Below the pieces are notes generated by a model that worked only from the letters and a program-made list of their open reading frames with translations, was not told where the DNA came from and did not search any database. DNA of 64,000 nucleotides, taken from NCBI RefSeq assembly GCF_036248255.1, contig NZ_CP109178.1:2542001-2606000 (forward strand), in the 5' to 3' direction. A program made the translations under genes and the position numbers. The stretch is from Streptomyces sp. NBC_01717. Its GTDB lineage: Bacteria > Actinomycetota > Actinomycetes > Streptomycetales > Streptomycetaceae. Below are positions 1 to 8,974 of this stretch, piece by piece. Within the stretch, counting starts at the first letter, position 1. Every line of letters begins with the position of its first letter.

Positions 1-2
1 AT

Positions 3-620
3 GTCCCACTGATGGTGACCGGCGTGTTCGACGAGAGCGACCTCGGGGTGTCCTGCTACCACTCCAAGCTCGGCGCCGTCGAGCTGTACCTCAACCATCT
101 CGTCGACGGGCCCGGCGAGTACGTCGTCGTCGACATGACCGCCGGCGCCGACGCCTTCGCCTCCGGTCTGTTCACCCGGTTCGACATGACTTTCCTGGTC
201 GCCGAACCCACCCGCAAGGGTGTCTCCGTCTACCGGCAATACCGCAATCACGCTGCCGAGTTCGGCATCCCGATCGCCGTGGTCGGCAATAAGGTCACCG
301 GCGAGGACGACCTGCTCTTCCTCAGGGAGCACGTCGGCGACGATCTCCTCGCCTACTGCGAGCACTCCTCCTGGGTACGGGCCCAGGAACAAGGACGCGC
401 CCATGGCGACCTGGAACCCCACAACCAGCAGACCCTGCGCCAGCTTCGCGCCGCACTCGATGCCCGCACGAAGAACTGGGCGGCCTTCCAGCGGCACGCA
501 GTCGAATTCCACCTGCGTAACGCCACCGCCTGGGCCAACGAGGCCACTGGCACCGATCTCTCCACCCAGGTCGACCCCGACTTTCAGCACGGCCCTGCCG
601 CGCTTCCGGCACTCGCCTGA
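3..620 (+). CDS. CooC/MinD-like ATPase, 3' part only
   Basis: The reading frame is open to the left edge of the window, so the N-terminal part, including the expected P-loop, lies outside. The visible ~205 residues contain a hydrophobic strand ending in an acidic residue (VVVDMTAGADAF, Walker B/switch II-like), then LVAEPTRKGVSVYRQY and a VVGNKV strand. That order is typical of the SIMIBI class of P-loop NTPases that includes CooC, MinD and ArsA. CooC-type proteins help insert metals into enzymes, but the substrate cannot be told here. An internal ATG at 12 is very unlikely to be the true start because it would remove the nucleotide-binding loop. Family assignment is by fold pattern only. Confidence 0.6.
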   Translation, partial: VPLMVTGVFDESDLGVSCYHSKLGAVELYLNHLVDGPGEYVVVDMTAGADAFASGLFTRFDMTFLVAEPTRKGVSVYRQYRNHAAEFGIPIAVVGNKVTGEDDLLFLREHVGDDLLAYCEHSSWVRAQEQGRAHGDLEPHNQQTLRQLRAALDARTKNWAAFQRHAVEFHLRNATAWANEATGTDLSTQVDPDFQHGPAALPALA

Positions 621-623
621 CTA

Positions 624-2127
624 GAGCCCCAGACACTTCCCCGCACACCGCGTACATGAAACCCCGTCAACCCGCCCTGACCAGCTAGTCAGTACCTCCT
701 GCACAGCGGGGGAACCTCATCCTTGAACCTGGCGTGTGAGAAGAGTGGGCTTCCGAGGACCTGCTGTCGTGCCGGGGCCATTGGAGTGGCAGGTAGATGC
801 ACGCACGCGTGGGGGTAGCCACTTGAGCTCCGGGGCCGTGTCGTACCGAATGTTGTGGCCGCACCACCAGCAGGGCCACTCCCTGCTACACGTCGCCGAG
901 GACCTCACGCCGGGCCGCGTAGCGGCTGACCCAGAGCCCTGAACCAAGCGTCATTTGAGCGTCAAGAATCTTCGAACGAGTCGTTGACGGCGTCGCCGGT
1001 GCGCTCGCCTCCCGACGAAGTCGCAGGTCAGGAATTGTTGACGAGCAATCTATCCACTCAACCCGCTACACAGAGGGAAACAGGTCGAGCGAACCAACGA
1101 GGCGACAAAACCGCAGGTCAGGCACCCTTTTCTGCAGGCCCCAGAATCGCCACGCACTCCACGTGCGAGGTCATAGGAAACGCATGGAGCCGCTGCCAGA
1201 GCGTGCGCTGCCGTTCAGTCAAGGCGGACCACCGATGCACGAGCCCCAAGCCCACACCGCAGCCCCGCACGCTGCATAGAGCCGAAAGACTGGCCGCTGG
1301 CGGTGGGAGTCTCCTGGGACTTTTCTGGGACTTCCGGCTGCATCAACGGGCATGAGCGTGAAACAGCCGAAAGGACATTCACACAGGTCAACGCCCCGCA
1401 GGGGTTCGTCGTGGCAGGTCACAGGGCTGGCTGGTCTCTTCCGCGACATCTGAACGGCGCGGTGCCGTGCCCCTTGAAGGCAAGGGGCACGACACCACAA
1501 CCCGCCAGCTGACCTGCGGATACCCACCTTCACAACCCTCCATTGATCACTGTTGTTTTTCAGCACCTTGTGCAACGCACGTGCAAGATGATCTCGAATG
1601 GGTGACGACACGTCAGAGATATCTGAGCACCCGTCAGCCTTCACGGAGAGTCGTCGTCGAAGTGGCCTCGCAACGTCCGAGGAGCGGCGGTGACGGTGGC
1701 GTCCCACGTCCCCGTCGGCGACCCGCAAGTGCGGTTCGTGTCGATGCAGTCGCCGCCCACGAAGTATCGGCCCGTGTTCGATCCGCACCTGTACGCGTTG
1801 GTCGCGGCGATCCGTACGGCTCGACCGGACGTCGGTGCAGCCATCCTGATAGGGCGAGTAGACATTCATCCAGATCGCGTCCCAGGACGCCCTCCGTGGA
1901 AGGCGGCAGCCCGCCAGGCGTCCTGCTGAGGCGGGCCGGACACCTGCCCCGACATAGCCACGCCCCGATCTGCGGGTTCCGGCGCTTGATCCCCTACACC
2001 ACCTGGCGGGACCATCTCCAAGATAGAACGGTCATCGTCTGCTGACGTTCGAGGCCTCGGGACTTGGCTGCGGCCATGGGCAAGCACCTGAACCAAGGCC
2101 TCACAAGGTGAACACCCGGCGATACGG
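624..2127. other. 1.5 kb without a supportable gene
   Basis: No reading frame here combines a ribosome binding site, good codon use and a recognisable family. The longest open frame (1219-1869, minus) has shifting composition and looks random. The stretch holds one perfect hairpin (1467-1490, listed separately) and a segment at 1567-1596 that resembles a segment at 47642-47672. Near 1987-2010 a short stretch resembles the terminal repeat of the IS256-family element at 17311-18738, so old mobile-element debris is possible. I cannot support any product. Confidence 0.5.
1467..1490. terminator. Perfect 10-bp hairpin, possible factor-independent terminator
   Basis: GTGCCCCTTG is followed by a four-base loop and its exact complement CAAGGGGCAC. 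There is no T-tract, which is common for Streptomyces terminators. No gene clearly ends next to it, so the role is uncertain. Confidence 0.35.
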
Positions 2128-2925
2128 TTATTCCGGGTCCCAGGCGGCGCTGAAGAGGGCCAGCTCGAGCACGTCTGGGGCTGCGGGCCAGTCGATAGAC
2201 GCGGCCGCGAGTCGCTCGTTGGCGGCGTACATCCACCGGAGGTAGACGTCGTAACGGTGGGAACTCCAGCCGCTGTCGCGCCAGATCCACTTGGCGATCG
2301 CCTCGGACCACTCGTAGCCAACCGCACGTCCAACCTTCGTGGCGTGCCTGCGCAGGACCCCGGCGAGCACGCTGTCGAGGATCAGGGGACGCGGGCCCTT
2401 CACGTCTGGCAGCGCCTGGCCCGCGAAGTAGAGGAATTTGGTGAGGAACGCCGGACCGAGGCCATCGAGAGTGTTCAGCACCTCGTAGGCTGCGACCGCG
2501 CCCTCGTCGACGAGCAGGGACACCGCCTCGGTGAGGACGGCCTCAGCGCTGGGCTGGGCGAGCACCTGACGAGTGCGGTACGGGCCGTAGCCTGTAACAC
2601 CGTAGCCCCACACCTGCGTGGCCACGAACGCCTCTGTCCAGCTCTCGGACTGCTCCGCGGCCCGGACCGCGGCCACGACCTCGGCTCGGCTCACCGAGGC
2701 CGAATCGGCCGCCGCCCGGTCGGCAAAGGTGCCGGGCCACGGCGCTACGACTATCCACTTGGATGGCGTGTACGGGATGCTGTGGGGGCCACACCCGTTC
2801 GCGTACCGCTGACCGCGCTCTGGGTCGGCTAGCCACAGCCCCAGTGGCTCCACCGCGCTTTCCGGCAGCAGCAGTTCGACCATCATCTCATCAAGCTTGT
2901 CCGCCCGGCTCTGGTCGTACCGCAT
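2128..2925 (-). CDS. 8-oxoguanine DNA glycosylase-like (OGG fold) protein
   Basis: Probably a base-excision repair or base-recognition protein of the helix-hairpin-helix glycosylase superfamily. In the C-terminal half there is a hairpin-like segment, LDGLGPAFLTKFLYF, carrying a lysine where bifunctional OGG/AGOG enzymes place their Schiff-base lysine. About 15 residues later PLILDSVLAGVL contains an aspartate in the position of the catalytic Asp. The frame is open up to a GTG at 3096, but the extra 57 residues have an unlikely composition. I chose the ATG at 2925 (MRYDQSRADK), which has a GAGGGGG stretch upstream. It is monocistronic and runs the same way as the Hsp70 operon. Activity on DNA is inferred from the fold only. 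Confidence 0.6.
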   Translation of the reverse strand: MRYDQSRADKLDEMMVELLLPESAVEPLGLWLADPERGQRYANGCGPHSIPYTPSKWIVVAPWPGTFADRAAADSASVSRAEVVAAVRAAEQSESWTEAFVATQVWGYGVTGYGPYRTRQVLAQPSAEAVLTEAVSLLVDEGAVAAYEVLNTLDGLGPAFLTKFLYFAGQALPDVKGPRPLILDSVLAGVLRRHATKVGRAVGYEWSEAIAKWIWRDSGWSSHRYDVYLRWMYAANERLAAASIDWPAAPDVLELALFSAAWDPE

Positions 2926-3112
2926 GGCTAACGTCGCCCCCTCTTCCTCATCTGACGCGTCATCGTGGTACGACCTACCTGCCTTGATTTCTTTGGCAGC
3001 TGTTCTTCCTTGATCGGGAGTTACAGCGAAGAAGACCGTATAGTCCCGTCGCAGACAGTGGAGCGAGCTACTGGCGCACCCAGGAATTTCCGCCACAGAG
3101 CCCAGAGGCTGG

Positions 3113-4873
3113 TCAAAGTCCCCCCGTCACCACTCGCTGCGGCTCGCCGTTGACCGTTACGGCAGGGTCGGCCTCCACCACGCGCACGGACATGTCGATC
3201 GGTGCGGGGCGGGCGTTGGCCGTTTCGGCTGCCGAGCGGTGTCGGACGTTGGAGGAGCCGTCGGCGAACGGGCGGACGGTGTGGGCCAAGAGTCGGGTCA
3301 GTTCGTCGTCGAGGCCGTGCTGCAGTGGGGTGCCGTCGGGGCCGAAGGAGTCGATCTCGCGCTCGGCGAGCTGCTTGCCGGTGGCCGCGTGGGTGGCGGT
3401 GAAGCGCAGGATGCCGCTCTCGTTGTAGCGGAACTTGACCTCGATCATGTTCCGGCGGACGTCCTGTTCGCGGGTTGGGAGAGGCACCTCGATGTTGGCC
3501 AGGGGGAAGGCACGGTCGCTGTCGGCCGGGTAGCCGACTTCGCCCTCGATCACCGACACGCGCACGGAGGAAGCGCCCGGCGTGTCCGGGTAGAAGTTGG
3601 CCGAACCCTCCGCAGGGAGCGTGGCATTGCGTCGGATGATGGCGCGGAAGCCCCTCTGCTCGCCCGCGCTCACGGCCGTGCCCAGGTCGTAGCTGGTCAC
3701 CAGGGAAAAGTCGCTGTCATCGCCGAGTTCGCCGTCGAGGGAGGCCGCATAGATGGCCGCGCCTCGGGCGACGGCGGTCATGGGTCGGCACAGGCCGCTG
3801 TCGACGATGCGGTCGTGGCCGAGGAGCTCGCCCAGAGCCTGACGCACCTGGGGGATCTGCGAGGTGCCGCCGATCATCAGTACGGAGTCAATGTCGTCCG
3901 GGGTGATGGCCAAGTCTTCCAGGGCCTGCTGGACCGGCTCGAGGGCGCGGATGATGAGCGGGGTGATCGCCTTGGTGTACTCGGCCGCGGTGATCCTCAC
4001 CTCACGCCTCGAGATCAAGGGGGCGAGGCCGACCGGGAGGTCGAAGAAGAGCGCGCCGTCCATCGGCACGGAGGACAGGGCGATCTTCGTCAGCTCGACC
4101 GACCGGCGCCACCGGCGTCGTTCGGCCTTGGTGAGCTGGTCCGCGGTCAGACCCATCTTCTGCTGGATCAGCTGGGCCAGCGCGTTGTCGAACTCCAGGC
4201 CTCCGAGGGCGGTGATACCGCGGGAGGTCTGCTCCTCGAAGAGGCCGTCGTCGTATTCGAGGACTGTGACATCGATGGTGCCGCCGCCCCAGTCGAATAC
4301 GAGGAAACGGCCGGGGATCGGGACGTCGTGGGCGTACGAGATCGCAGCCGCGGTGGGCTCGTTGAGCAGGGCCCGAACCTTCACTCCGCCGAGTGCTGCC
4401 GCGGCACGGGTGCGGTAGCGGGCGCCGCCTGTGGCATTGGCGGGGACGGTGACGACCGCGTCGGAGAGGTCGAGCAGCTGGGCAGAGACGCCTTCCTTCA
4501 TCCGGCTGAAGAGGGAGGCGGCCGCGACCGTGCTGTGGAACTTCTCCGAGCCGACCCAGACGTGGTGCTCCTCGAGCTGGGCCGTGACCTCGAGGCCGTC
4601 GATGTCGCCGTCCTTATCGGCACCGGAGCGCGTGCCGAGCATGCGCTTCACTGCGTCGAGCGGCTCGCTCGTGCCGGTCTTCGCCTCCCAGCCGAAGCAG
4701 AGGGTGCGCTGGAGGTCGCGGACGGACAGCACGGAGGGGAAGAGCTGCTCGAACTCGGACATCTGCCACTGGGCGGGCACGTTGTCGCCGTCGACCGGCA
4801 GCACTTCGGTGGTGTGCCCGTTCCAGTGGGCCACCACGGAGTTGCTGGTGCCGAAGTCGATACCGAAAGTCAT
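3113..4873 (-). CDS. Hsp70 (DnaK-like) family ATPase
   Basis: A 586-residue chaperone-type ATPase. The nucleotide-binding domain is complete: phosphate-1 motif GIDFGTSNSVVA at residues 4-15, phosphate-2 motif FDWGGGTIDVTV at 193-204, and adenosine motif MIGGTSQIPQV at 333-343. The C-terminal substrate-binding region (about 390-530) is shorter and more divergent than in housekeeping DnaK, and the usual EEVD-like or acidic tail is absent. It starts at ATG 4873, overlapping the stop of the upstream gene by four bases (ATGA), so translation is likely coupled. The neighbours encode a GrpE-sized protein and a J-like protein, suggesting a dedicated second Hsp70 system rather than the housekeeping one. 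Its clients are unknown. Confidence 0.85.
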   Translation of the reverse strand: MTFGIDFGTSNSVVAHWNGHTTEVLPVDGDNVPAQWQMSEFEQLFPSVLSVRDLQRTLCFGWEAKTGTSEPLDAVKRMLGTRSGADKDGDIDGLEVTAQLEEHHVWVGSEKFHSTVAAASLFSRMKEGVSAQLLDLSDAVVTVPANATGGARYRTRAAAALGGVKVRALLNEPTAAAISYAHDVPIPGRFLVFDWGGGTIDVTVLEYDDGLFEEQTSRGITALGGLEFDNALAQLIQQKMGLTADQLTKAERRRWRRSVELTKIALSSVPMDGALFFDLPVGLAPLISRREVRITAAEYTKAITPLIIRALEPVQQALEDLAITPDDIDSVLMIGGTSQIPQVRQALGELLGHDRIVDSGLCRPMTAVARGAAIYAASLDGELGDDSDFSLVTSYDLGTAVSAGEQRGFRAIIRRNATLPAEGSANFYPDTPGASSVRVSVIEGEVGYPADSDRAFPLANIEVPLPTREQDVRRNMIEVKFRYNESGILRFTATHAATGKQLAEREIDSFGPDGTPLQHGLDDELTRLLAHTVRPFADGSSNVRHRSAAETANARPAPIDMSVRVVEADPAVTVNGEPQRVVTGGL

Positions 4874-5769
4874 CGCGTTCCCCTCCGCTTCGTCCGGCGG
4901 TCCCCGTTTCCTTCAGGACCGGGGCGCGACCCGCCGTTTCGCTGCCCGTTGCCTCTGTTCTGCTGCTTTTCGGGTTCCTGACCCCGGTGGTACTTCTTCC
5001 TCTCCTGCTGTGCAGGAGCCTCCTTCTCAGGCTGCTTCTTCTCACCTTCGGCATGGGTTGCTCTACGCCTCTGCCGGGGCGTCATTTCCTCGGGTGGAAC
5101 CTTGGCAACGGCTCGCAGCCAGCCCCGTTCGACAAGCTTCCCGGACTCCTTGTCGACGTAGGCCGGCGCGACGAGTTCAAGGGTGACCGGGCCCTTCTTC
5201 ATGACACCGGGCGGGTCCTCCACGACGTTGAACAACGACTGATCGCCCGAGTCACCGACGATCTGCAGGCCGGCCTTCGCCGCCAGGTGGTCGAGGCGGG
5301 TCACCACCACCTGCAGGCTCTTCGCATCCAGCGCCTGCCGGTGCAGGACGGCCAATTGAGCCAAGTGCATCTGGCGTGTACGGACACTCTCCAGCACACC
5401 CGCGCGGACTGCTTCGGTGAACTGGGGAAGCACTCGGCGCATCAGCTCGGCCCGGAAGACGGAGACCAGATCGGCCTCGGTCTCCTTGTCGGCCAGCGCT
5501 GCGCCCAGTCTTTCCGTCGCCTGCTCCAACTCTCTCTCCACCACGGGCAGGAGCGTCTCGTTGACCGACTTCAGGATCGCGGCGGCGTCCAGGCTCCCCG
5601 GGACGAAGCCGGGCATGTGGCTCTCAGCGAACCGCCAGGGAGCGGCCTCGGCCGCCCTTCGCTCCCCACGGTTCCGCGCGCTTCCGCTGTTCGGCCCGCG
5701 TCCCCGTTTCCGCTGGGATCCGTCAGGGGAGCGAGAACCACTGTCGCCTTTACCGGCTCCGTTGCTCAC
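4870..5769 (-). CDS. Hypothetical partner of Hsp70, possibly GrpE-like
   Basis: A 299-residue protein I do not recognise with confidence. The ends are low-complexity: residues 1-45 are Arg/Gly/Ser-rich, and the C-terminus from about 215 is Lys/Glu/Gln/Arg-rich. The middle has a long amphipathic helix (about 60-130, ILKSVNETLLPVVERELEQ and onward), then a compact segment ending LELVAPAYVDKESGKLVERG. A long helix followed by a small beta-like domain, the size, and the place between a J-like and an Hsp70 gene resemble a GrpE-type nucleotide exchange factor, but no GrpE signature could be confirmed. It overlaps both neighbours by four bases, so the three products are likely made in fixed ratio. 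Confidence 0.5.
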   Translation of the reverse strand: MSNGAGKGDSGSRSPDGSQRKRGRGPNSGSARNRGERRAAEAAPWRFAESHMPGFVPGSLDAAAILKSVNETLLPVVERELEQATERLGAALADKETEADLVSVFRAELMRRVLPQFTEAVRAGVLESVRTRQMHLAQLAVLHRQALDAKSLQVVVTRLDHLAAKAGLQIVGDSGDQSLFNVVEDPPGVMKKGPVTLELVAPAYVDKESGKLVERGWLRAVAKVPPEEMTPRQRRRATHAEGEKKQPEKEAPAQQERKKYHRGQEPEKQQNRGNGQRNGGSRPGPEGNGDRRTKRRGTR

Positions 5770-6452
5770 GATGTGCTGCTCTCTGAGTCTTCAAGGGCTG
5801 CGGGGTCTTCAGCAGCCAGGGAAAGGCGTTCTGTCGCCCTGGTGATTATTTCTCGGGCCGCCTCGGAGCGAGACCACGCGCGGTCGCTGTCCGTGGGCGG
5901 CGCGGTGAGCCTCTGTAGGGGCTCTGGCGGGAGTTCCAGCCGGTGGCTCGTGCCGGTGGGGTCCTTCCAGCGGTGTGGGGCGAGCGGAACGGCAAACCGG
6001 GGTACTTCCTGCTGCTCCCGCTCGGCCTTCTCGATCATGTCCTTGGCGCCGTTGATCCGGACGCGGCCGCTGTCGTCGAGCTCCTTCCTCAGGGCGCGCC
6101 AGGCCTTCTTCCAGTCGTCCGCCCCGTCGGGTACGCCGAGCACCAAATACGGGTTGAGCGGCTGGTCGCGTTCTCCGAGGGGCCGGTCCTCCAGGAAGCT
6201 CCGATTCTTCCGCAGCATGGCCACGGCACCTCCGCCGAGTTGGTCCCGCACTGGGGGACGGCCTTCGGCATCCTGCTCCAGGAGTTTGAGGGACTCCGTC
6301 ATCTCCTGGCCGGCGCGCAGGTAGGCATGGACGTTCTGGGCCTCCCAGCGCACCGGCTGTGAGTGGTGCCGAAGCCTCGCGGCCATGGTGAGCGCCGCCT
6401 TCCTCCGCTGTTCCGCCGTCTCGCCGTCCCCGCGGAGGAGGGCACGGTGCAT
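5766..6452 (-). CDS. J-domain-like protein of the Hsp70 operon
   Basis: A 228-residue protein and the first gene of the three-gene operon. Around residues 100-150 the sequence NPYLVLGVPDGADDWKKAWR, followed by an ALRKEL helix, matches the start of a J domain (typical pattern: xPYxVLGVxxxAxxxxIxxAYRxLA). The diagnostic HPD tripeptide between helices II and III is not seen; RVRINGAKDMIEKA lies there instead. The call rests on this partial match and on the operon. The start at 6452 has no strong ribosome binding site; an ATG at 6386 is an alternative. It is transcribed away from the PD-(D/E)XK gene, with about 156 bp between the chosen starts. Confidence 0.5.
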   Translation of the reverse strand: MHRALLRGDGETAEQRRKAALTMAARLRHHSQPVRWEAQNVHAYLRAGQEMTESLKLLEQDAEGRPPVRDQLGGGAVAMLRKNRSFLEDRPLGERDQPLNPYLVLGVPDGADDWKKAWRALRKELDDSGRVRINGAKDMIEKAEREQQEVPRFAVPLAPHRWKDPTGTSHRLELPPEPLQRLTAPPTDSDRAWSRSEAAREIITRATERLSLAAEDPAALEDSESSTS

Positions 6453-6608
6453 TAGATGCTCGATTACAAGGGCAACCGGCCACGCAGGCGTCTTCCGCTA
6501 CCCCTCAGCATGAACCGGCCCCACCAGACTGTCCGGCGCGCTAGAGGTGGAATAACCAGGGCGTTCGTTCGATTGGCCTCCATGCAGAGATCGCGGGAGG
6601 GGGCGCTG

Positions 6609-7544
6609 GTGGCCGAGCTGATGATGTTCCGGCAGGACGCGGACGGACGGGATGTCGAGCTGGCCGGCTCGACGGTGGCGCTGGAGGTGGAGCTGCAGCG
6701 GCGGGTCGAGGCCGGCCTGGAGCAGATGCTGGGCGTCCGTTTCCTGGCATCGGAGTATCCGACTGGCCCCTGGCACCGGGGGCGGATCGACACCCTGGGG
6801 CTCGATGAGAACGGCAGCCCGGTGGTGATCGAGTTCAAAAAGGGCTCGGACAGCGGGGTCATGTCCCAGGCGGTCTCCTATCTGTCCTGGCTGGAATCGG
6901 CACACCACGAGTTCGAGGCGCTCGTGCGGAAGGTGCTGGGGGCGGAGGCCGCCGAGTCTGTCGACTGGCGCCGTCCGCGGATGATCTGCGTCGCGGCGGG
7001 CTTCTCGCACCACGACCGGGTGGCGGTGCAGAGGTTGCCCGAGCGGATCGACCTGGTGCGCTACCGGATCTTCGACGGTGGCCTGCTGGGGCTGCTGCTC
7101 GTGGACGCCGCGACCGGCTTCCCGAGCGCTGCCTCGTCTCGCCGGGGCCGGGAGCGGGCACCCGTGGCGGACAGCGTACCGACGGCTTCGGCGGTCTCTC
7201 CGCCCGCGGGTGGAGGAGGGGTGCCGGAGTGCCTGCGGGACCTGTACGCGGAACTCGACGAGGCGCTCACGGCATGGGGCGAGGTGGAGGTGGCGCCGTT
7301 GCGGCACTACATCGCCTACCGGCGGTTGGTGAACGTGGCGTCGGTGATCTTCCGTCCGAAGCACGAGGCGATCCTGGTGTACCTCAGACTCGACCCGGAA
7401 ACGGTCGAGTTGGAGGAGGGCTTCACCCGGGACATGCGCGGTATCGGACACCTTGGGACCGGCGACCTGGAGGTCCGCGTCGTCTCGGCAGCCGACTTGG
7501 AGAAGGCGGCGCCGCTGATCCGGCGGGCGTTCGAGGCGGCCTGA
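6609..7544 (+). CDS. PD-(D/E)XK nuclease-like protein (DUF5655-type)
   Basis: About 311 residues. The fold signature is clear: RIDTLGLDENG, then VVIEFKKG, giving Asp-61 and Glu-75-x-Lys-77, the metal and catalytic residues of the PD-(D/E)XK nuclease superfamily, close to the NucS/EndoMS style of core. The C-terminal part (about 215-305, LYAELDEALTAWGEVEVAP and onward) resembles the DUF5655 domain. I chose GTG 6609 because GGGAGGGGG at 6595-6603 gives good spacing; ATG 6621 is the next choice. The frame is open from 6456, but the extra region lacks protein character. A terminator follows at once. It is likely monocistronic, and its role (repair, defence or structural) is not shown by the sequence. 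Confidence 0.7.
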   Translation: MAELMMFRQDADGRDVELAGSTVALEVELQRRVEAGLEQMLGVRFLASEYPTGPWHRGRIDTLGLDENGSPVVIEFKKGSDSGVMSQAVSYLSWLESAHHEFEALVRKVLGAEAAESVDWRRPRMICVAAGFSHHDRVAVQRLPERIDLVRYRIFDGGLLGLLLVDAATGFPSAASSRRGRERAPVADSVPTASAVSPPAGGGGVPECLRDLYAELDEALTAWGEVEVAPLRHYIAYRRLVNVASVIFRPKHEAILVYLRLDPETVELEEGFTRDMRGIGHLGTGDLEVRVVSAADLEKAAPLIRRAFEAA

Positions 7545-7553
7545 CGTAACAGG

Positions 7554-7597
7554 AGGGGCGGCTGGTGCATCGGTTAGTCGATGCTCCAGCCGCCCCT
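7554..7597. terminator. Bidirectional hairpin terminator
   Basis: An 18-of-19-bp stem, with arms starting AGGGGCGGCTGG and ending CCAGCCGCCCCT around a six-base loop, lies 9 bp after the nuclease stop codon. It sits between two convergent genes and can serve both. Confidence 0.8.
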
Positions 7598-7643
7598 TTG
7601 GCGTCTGTGGGCCGCCGGCCCTGGCCTCTCTTCGCTCTCACGC

Positions 7644-8390
7644 TCATGCCTCCGGTCCGGCCAGCTCGAAGTCGTCCTTCGTCAGTTCGGCCCGCAGCCG
7701 CTCATTGGCGACGTCGGCGTAGTGCGCGGACAGCTCGACGCCCACGAAGCGGCGTCCCTCGCGCAGGGCCGCGACCCCGGTGGAGCCGCTGCCGGTGAAC
7801 GGGTCGAGGACGGTGCCGCCCTCGGGGCAGACCTGGACGAGCTGCTGCATGACCTCGACCGGCTTCTGGGTGATGTGAACCCGGCCCTTGCGGGGCTGGG
7901 AGGCGATGTAGTGCCCCGGCAGGTAGAGGTCGCGGGTGTTGTCGAGGGAGCCCTTGACGCCCCAGATGATGAACTCCGAGTCCTGCTTCGGCCCGCCCTT
8001 GCGGGGCCGGCTGGACGGCTTGATCCACGGAATCGTGCCGCTCCAGGTCCATCCCGCCATCTGCAGGGCGTCGGAGGTGGTCGGCTCCTGTCGCCAGTCG
8101 GTGAAGACCATCGCGACCGCGTGCTCGGTCGAGGCCCGGTACGCCTCGGTGAGCAGTTCGGTGAGCCAGGAGCGGTAGGAGCGCTGGTCGCGGTTCTCGC
8201 CGGGGAAGTTGGCGAGGTCGTGCGCCGAGTTGCTGGTGACGTACTTGGCACGTGCGGTACGGCCGGTCCGGTCGGAGCTGGTGCGGCCCCCGGAGTTGTA
8301 CGGCGGATCGGTGATCACCGCCTGGACGCTCTCGTCCGGGAGGGACTTCAGGACGGTCAGGGCGTCGCCTCGGTGCAGCGTGTAGCTCAT
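7644..8390 (-). CDS. DNA N6-adenine/N4-cytosine methyltransferase
   Basis: A 248-residue DNA methylase. Catalytic motif IV DPPYNSGG comes early, and the SAM-binding motif I, DPFTGSGSTG, comes near the C-terminus (about 205-214). This is the permuted order of beta-class amino-methyltransferases. No restriction endonuclease or target-recognition subunit is next to it, so it looks like an orphan or mobile-element methylase. The start is ATG 8390 (MSYTLHRGDAL); the frame is open 57 bases further upstream, but motif alignment favours 8390. It faces away from the conjugation-like operon, and such methylases are often found on integrative or conjugative elements. Target sequence unknown. Confidence 0.85.
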   Translation of the reverse strand: MSYTLHRGDALTVLKSLPDESVQAVITDPPYNSGGRTSSDRTGRTARAKYVTSNSAHDLANFPGENRDQRSYRSWLTELLTEAYRASTEHAVAMVFTDWRQEPTTSDALQMAGWTWSGTIPWIKPSSRPRKGGPKQDSEFIIWGVKGSLDNTRDLYLPGHYIASQPRKGRVHITQKPVEVMQQLVQVCPEGGTVLDPFTGSGSTGVAALREGRRFVGVELSAHYADVANERLRAELTKDDFELAGPEA

Positions 8391-8887
8391 GGCAAGGGCC
8401 TCTCTTCGGGCGCGGCGGAGTCTGGACCTGCTCCGGGCAGCGCTCAACGGCGTGCATCCGGTGCGAGGTTGCAGCGGAGGTTAACGGCGAATTCCGGCCG
8501 CGCCTAGCGAGGCGGCTCCCTGCTTCGGACCCCTGGATGGCAGTCGTTTGGCGCGGCCGGAATCCCGGTCTACTGTCTCGCCGTGCCACCGGGAAGGAGC
8601 ACTGCTCCACCCCCGTTGAGCTGTGCTTATCCGTGCCGTCTCGGCCAATCGAGCAGCGTCGGAGGCATGTTGCCCATCTGCCCGCGAGCGCCGTGAGGAG
8701 GCCCACGTGCACTGCCTGAGATTACGAGCGCGGCTGGCTGCCGCGCGTGACCTGAAACCGGCGTCCTGGAGCTACCAACTCCTCTGACCCGGGCCCGCCG
8801 AGAGGCGGATGCACATCGGCGCGGTGCCGACGGCTTTGCACGAGAAGTCGGCACCGCGTCTCCTTCGAACACCGAGGAGCCGCTGCG
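8391..8887. promoter_or_regulatory. Divergent intergenic region with a 12-bp hairpin
   Basis: About 500 bp between the methylase and the conjugation-like operon, with no credible gene. It should hold both promoters, but I could not pick out -10/-35 boxes confidently. A perfect inverted repeat (CGCGGTGCCGAC at 8820-8831, GTCGGCACCGCG at 8847-8858, 15-base loop) lies 30-68 bases upstream of the first start codon of the operon. It could act as a leader hairpin or an operator. Confidence 0.5.
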
Positions 8888-8974
8888 ATGCAGCATGCCC
8901 TGACACACCCACGCCCCGACCCACCTCCGTCGCCCCGTCCGCACCGCCGTCGCGCTGCACGGCGGCGGCCGTGA
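8888..8974 (+). CDS. 28-residue Arg/Pro-rich leader ORF, translationally coupled
   Basis: The ATG at 8888 has a strong ribosome binding site (GAGGAG at 8874-8879, 8-base spacing), unlike the GTG of the following gene, which has none. It encodes MQHALTHPRPDPPPSPRPHR followed by RRAARRRP. The stop TGA (8972-8974) overlaps the GTG start at 8971 in a GTGA. Ribosomes probably load here and restart on the hydrolase gene. The peptide itself may have no function. Alternatively, a programmed or sequence-error frameshift would fuse this basic stretch to the n-region of the following signal peptide. Confidence 0.5.
   Translation: MQHALTHPRPDPPPSPRPHRRRAARRRP

Noticed and set aside
1219..1869. Possible gene in the 1.5 kb gap (minus strand)
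   Set aside because: No binding site, changing composition and no recognisable family; other frames are equally open.
1987..2010. Possible IS256 terminal repeat
   Set aside because: Only about 17 bases resemble the end of the 17311-18738 element, with no partner end or transposase nearby.
3239..4981. 580-residue plus-strand frame
   Set aside because: Antisense to the Hsp70 gene, whose ATPase motifs are clear.
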